Shown: piece after piece, positions 6,399-7,703 of the stretch
Layout of the letters: each line of letters opens with the position of its first letter
Position numbering within the stretch: position 1 is the first letter of the stretch
DNA from: an uncultured Allobaculum sp.
GTDB taxonomy: Bacteria > Bacillota_I > Bacilli_A > Erysipelotrichales > Erysipelotrichaceae
Direction: 5' to 3'
Length of the DNA: 7,703 nucleotides
Assembly: GCA_948467695.1 (NCBI GenBank)
Contig: CAOKFJ010000075.1
Location: 1 to 7,703, forward strand
Program-made: the position numbers and the translations under genes
Notes under the pieces: model-generated
The model's input: the letters and a program-made list of their open reading frames with translations, nothing else
The model's database searches: none
What the model was told of the DNA's origin: nothing

Positions 6399-7070
6399 CT
6401 ACACGAGATAGCCGATGCCTTTGCGTGTCTGGATGAAATCTTCTATCGCGATAACGGCGAGTTTGCGGCGCAGACGGTTCACATTGACGGAAAGCGTGTT
6501 TTCGTCAATGTAGCAGTCCGTTTTCCACAAGGCTTCCATCAGCGTTTCGCGCGCGACAATTTTCTCCTTGTTTTCCATCAGGATACGCAGAATGCGGGCT
6601 TCGTTTTTCGACAGCTCGATGGTCTTGCCCATGTAGCTGACTTCGTTGCTTCCGAGGTCTAGACGAACACCTTTGTGTTCGAGAAAGTCGGTGTGCTGGG
6701 TATAGTCAAATGCCCGTCGAAGGAGGGCCTGGATTTTAGACACGAGAACCGCGGTGTTGAACGGTTTGGTGATGTAATCGTCGGCGCCCTGGTTGATGGC
6801 GGTAATCACATTCATACTTTCGTCGGCACTGGACAGGAAGATAATCGGCACAGAAGAGAATTTGCGGATTTCGCTCGTCCAGTAAAATCCGTTTCGCCCG
6901 GGCAGATTGAGATCCATTAAAACAAGCGCCGGCTTCAGACGGTCGAATTCGTCGCGGATGTGATCAAAATCGCTCGCGCAGACGGTTTCAAACCCCCAGC
7001 TCTGCAAAACGGAAGACAGGCTTTGTGCAAGGGAGGAATCATCCTCCACAATCATTATTCGATACATCAT
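6399..7070 (-). CDS. OmpR-family response regulator (BceR/GraR-like)
   Basis: This is a DNA-binding transcription regulator switched by phosphorylation from a sensor histidine kinase. The receiver domain (about residues 1-118) has the acidic pair Asp10/Asp11, the phosphate-accepting Asp53 in LMDLNLPG, Ser80 in IFLSS and Lys102 in ITKPF, all as expected for an active receiver. Residues 125-223 are a winged-helix domain with KNEARILRILMENKEKIV and ENTLSVNVNRLRRKL, ending GIGYLV. The LWKTDCYIDENTLSVNVNRLRRKL-type segment resembles regulators of the BceR/GraR group that control peptide-antibiotic detoxification ABC transporters, but that assignment is by resemblance only. The start is the first of two adjacent ATGs (7068-7070 or 7065-7067), and no strong ribosome binding site is seen. 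No histidine kinase lies in the window: downstream is a terminator and upstream 630 bases lack a gene. Confidence 0.93.
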   Translation of the reverse strand: MMYRIMIVEDDSSLAQSLSSVLQSWGFETVCASDFDHIRDEFDRLKPALVLMDLNLPGRNGFYWTSEIRKFSSVPIIFLSSADESMNVITAINQGADDYITKPFNTAVLVSKIQALLRRAFDYTQHTDFLEHKGVRLDLGSNEVSYMGKTIELSKNEARILRILMENKEKIVARETLMEALWKTDCYIDENTLSVNVNRLRRKLAVIAIEDFIQTRKGIGYLV

Positions 7071-7215
7071 GACTCTATTCTATCTTTCACTCGAGACGAT
7101 AACCTGAATAAACTCTAAATATTCTCTTTCGTTTCTGAAATGCAAAGCGTAATACTTTTGTCCGGCTTAACTCTCAGATCGAAATACGCCCTTACGATAT
7201 GCACAGATACCTAAA

Positions 7216-7247
7216 GCAGAAACCTCCTGTTTTGCTCCTGTTTCTGC
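7216..7247. promoter_or_regulatory. Candidate regulator-binding site: 11-base-phased direct repeat within an inverted repeat
   Basis: CTCCTGTTT occurs at 7224-7232 and again at 7235-7243, exactly 11 bases apart, about one helical turn. The pair is enclosed by GCAGAAAC (7216-7223) and GTTTCTGC (7240-7247), a perfect eight-base inverted repeat. OmpR-family regulators typically bind tandem half-sites spaced by about 10-11 bases, and the site lies about 150 bases upstream of the regulator start, so autoregulation is a reasonable guess. It could instead fold as a hairpin in RNA. Confidence 0.45.
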
Positions 7248-7472
7248 GATAAGTGAATATTTGATGACCATCGCGTCAACGAAATCACAAATGTTTTTGC
7301 ATTATTCACCTGAAAGCCCTTAACTCTTCAAATTGAAACAAATGAATATCATGAAACCATTCTCATTTTGATACACGCCGTATACTAATATTGTCTGTAT
7401 ATGTCCTGTACGCCGAACACATCAAACAGGAACGTGCGACTGCCAGGCTTTCGCCGATGCAATACATACGCG

Positions 7473-7484
7473 ATGCATATGCAT
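7473..7484. repeat. Perfect 12-base palindrome
   Basis: ATGCATATGCAT reads the same on both strands. It may be a binding site for a dimeric protein, or chance. No gene or promoter context is visible nearby. Confidence 0.4.
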
Positions 7485-7500
7485 TGTCCCCCTGCATCTT

Positions 7501-7520
7501 CAAAGCGAAGCAAAGCGAGA
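7501..7520 (+). repeat. Tandem ten-base repeat
   Basis: CAAAGCGAAG is followed immediately by CAAAGCGAGA, two ten-base units that differ at one position near the end. The helical-turn spacing would suit a protein site, but with only two units it may be a simple slippage product. Confidence 0.4.
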
Positions 7521-7588
7521 AAAACAGACTGATCACTGCATTACATCCGTACCCCGCGCCAGAATCCCGACGCAAACGAACGGTTCAA

Positions 7589-7615
7589 GGCGCTTCAAAT
7601 GAAGCGCTGTTTTTT
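7589..7615 (+). terminator. Plus-strand terminator without an upstream gene
   Basis: GGCGCTTC (7589-7596) pairs with GAAGCGCT (7601-7608), with one G-T pair, around AAAT, then TGTTTTTT follows counting the last stem base. The minus strand has no T tract after the hairpin, so it acts rightward. No plus-strand gene is recognised between 6213 and here. It therefore ends an unseen small RNA, or is an attenuator in the leader of a gene to the right of the window. Confidence 0.75.
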
Positions 7616-7703
7616 CGCGGAATGCCGGTATGGACTGTCAGTGATGAGGTTTGTCGTGACGTACAAAGCTTGAGAGGCCGTAAGGCGACATATCGGAAGG
7701 TAT
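7616..7703. other. Right-edge segment, no supported gene
   Basis: A plus-strand frame from the ATG at 7622 stays open to the edge (MPVWTVSDEVCRDVQSLRGR...), but it has no good ribosome binding site and follows the terminator by seven bases. Two minus-strand frames also enter from the right edge and stop soon. I do not recognise any of them. The segment could be a leader or the end of a neighbouring gene. Confidence 0.3.

Larger units (their letters stand above)
7071..7588. other. Intergenic region upstream of the response regulator
   Basis: I find no supported gene on either strand in this stretch. Short frames, such as a TTG-started one on the minus strand near 7363-7575, have no ribosome binding site and no recognisable protein features. 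The region is AT-rich from about 7075 to 7400 and then more mixed. It holds the phased repeat at 7216-7247, a twelve-base palindrome (7473-7484), a tandem ten-base repeat (7501-7520) and, at its end, a plus-strand terminator. No clear promoter with both boxes was found for either direction. Confidence 0.55.

Noticed and set aside
6228..6662. Plus-strand frame of 144 residues after rpsI
   Set aside because: It begins in the rpsI terminator and lies antisense to the DNA-binding domain of the response regulator.
7363..7575. Minus-strand TTG-started frame of 70 residues
   Set aside because: There is no ribosome binding site, no recognisable motif, and it lacks support from neighbouring promoter or terminator signals.
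7640..7680. Hammerhead-like core from GTGATGAGG
   Set aside because: The required CTGATGA and GAAA core segments are not both present.

Overview
The window looks like chromosomal DNA from a Bacillota (Firmicutes) bacterium of roughly balanced base composition. The order ecfA1-ecfA2-ecfT-truA-rplM-rpsI is the conserved tail of the large ribosomal-protein region in many Bacillota (in Bacillus subtilis it follows rplQ). The Shine-Dalgarno sites, the U-tailed hairpin terminators and a cell-wall-repeat surface hydrolase fit the same phylum. I cannot fix the genus from this sequence; Erysipelotrichia- or Lachnospiraceae-like clostridial relatives are plausible.

Layout: (1) 2-1279, the 3' part of a surface protein gene whose start lies left of the window. 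It carries a DUF5648-like segment, cell-wall-binding-type repeats and a serine beta-lactamase/transpeptidase-fold domain. (2) 1280-1723, a gap with a strong terminator near 1460-1500 and a likely promoter just before ecfA1. (3) 1724-4953, a tightly packed operon: two ECF ATPases (ecfA1, ecfA2), the transmembrane EcfT and the tRNA pseudouridine synthase truA, with overlapping or nearly touching ends. (4) 4954-5355, a gap with several inverted repeats, then a good promoter and a short structured leader. (5) 5356-6212, rplM (L13) and rpsI (S9), closed by a textbook terminator. (6) 6399-7070 on the minus strand, an OmpR-family response regulator of BceR/GraR-like type with its own terminator, convergent with rpsI. 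(7) 7071-7703, over 600 bases with no recognisable gene. It holds a phased direct repeat inside an inverted repeat upstream of the regulator, and a plus-strand terminator with no visible gene in front of it.

How the genes work together: EcfA1, EcfA2 and EcfT form the shared energising module of group II ECF transporters, which pairs with separate substrate-binding S components encoded elsewhere to import vitamins and metals. TruA modifies tRNA anticodon arms, and L13 and S9 are ribosomal proteins, so the centre is housekeeping. The flanks (surface hydrolase, orphan-looking regulator and its empty upstream region) are the variable part. I see no CRISPR array, transposon, phage gene, tRNA or rRNA. 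I found no convincing new multi-gene system; the most open questions are in the last 630 bases.
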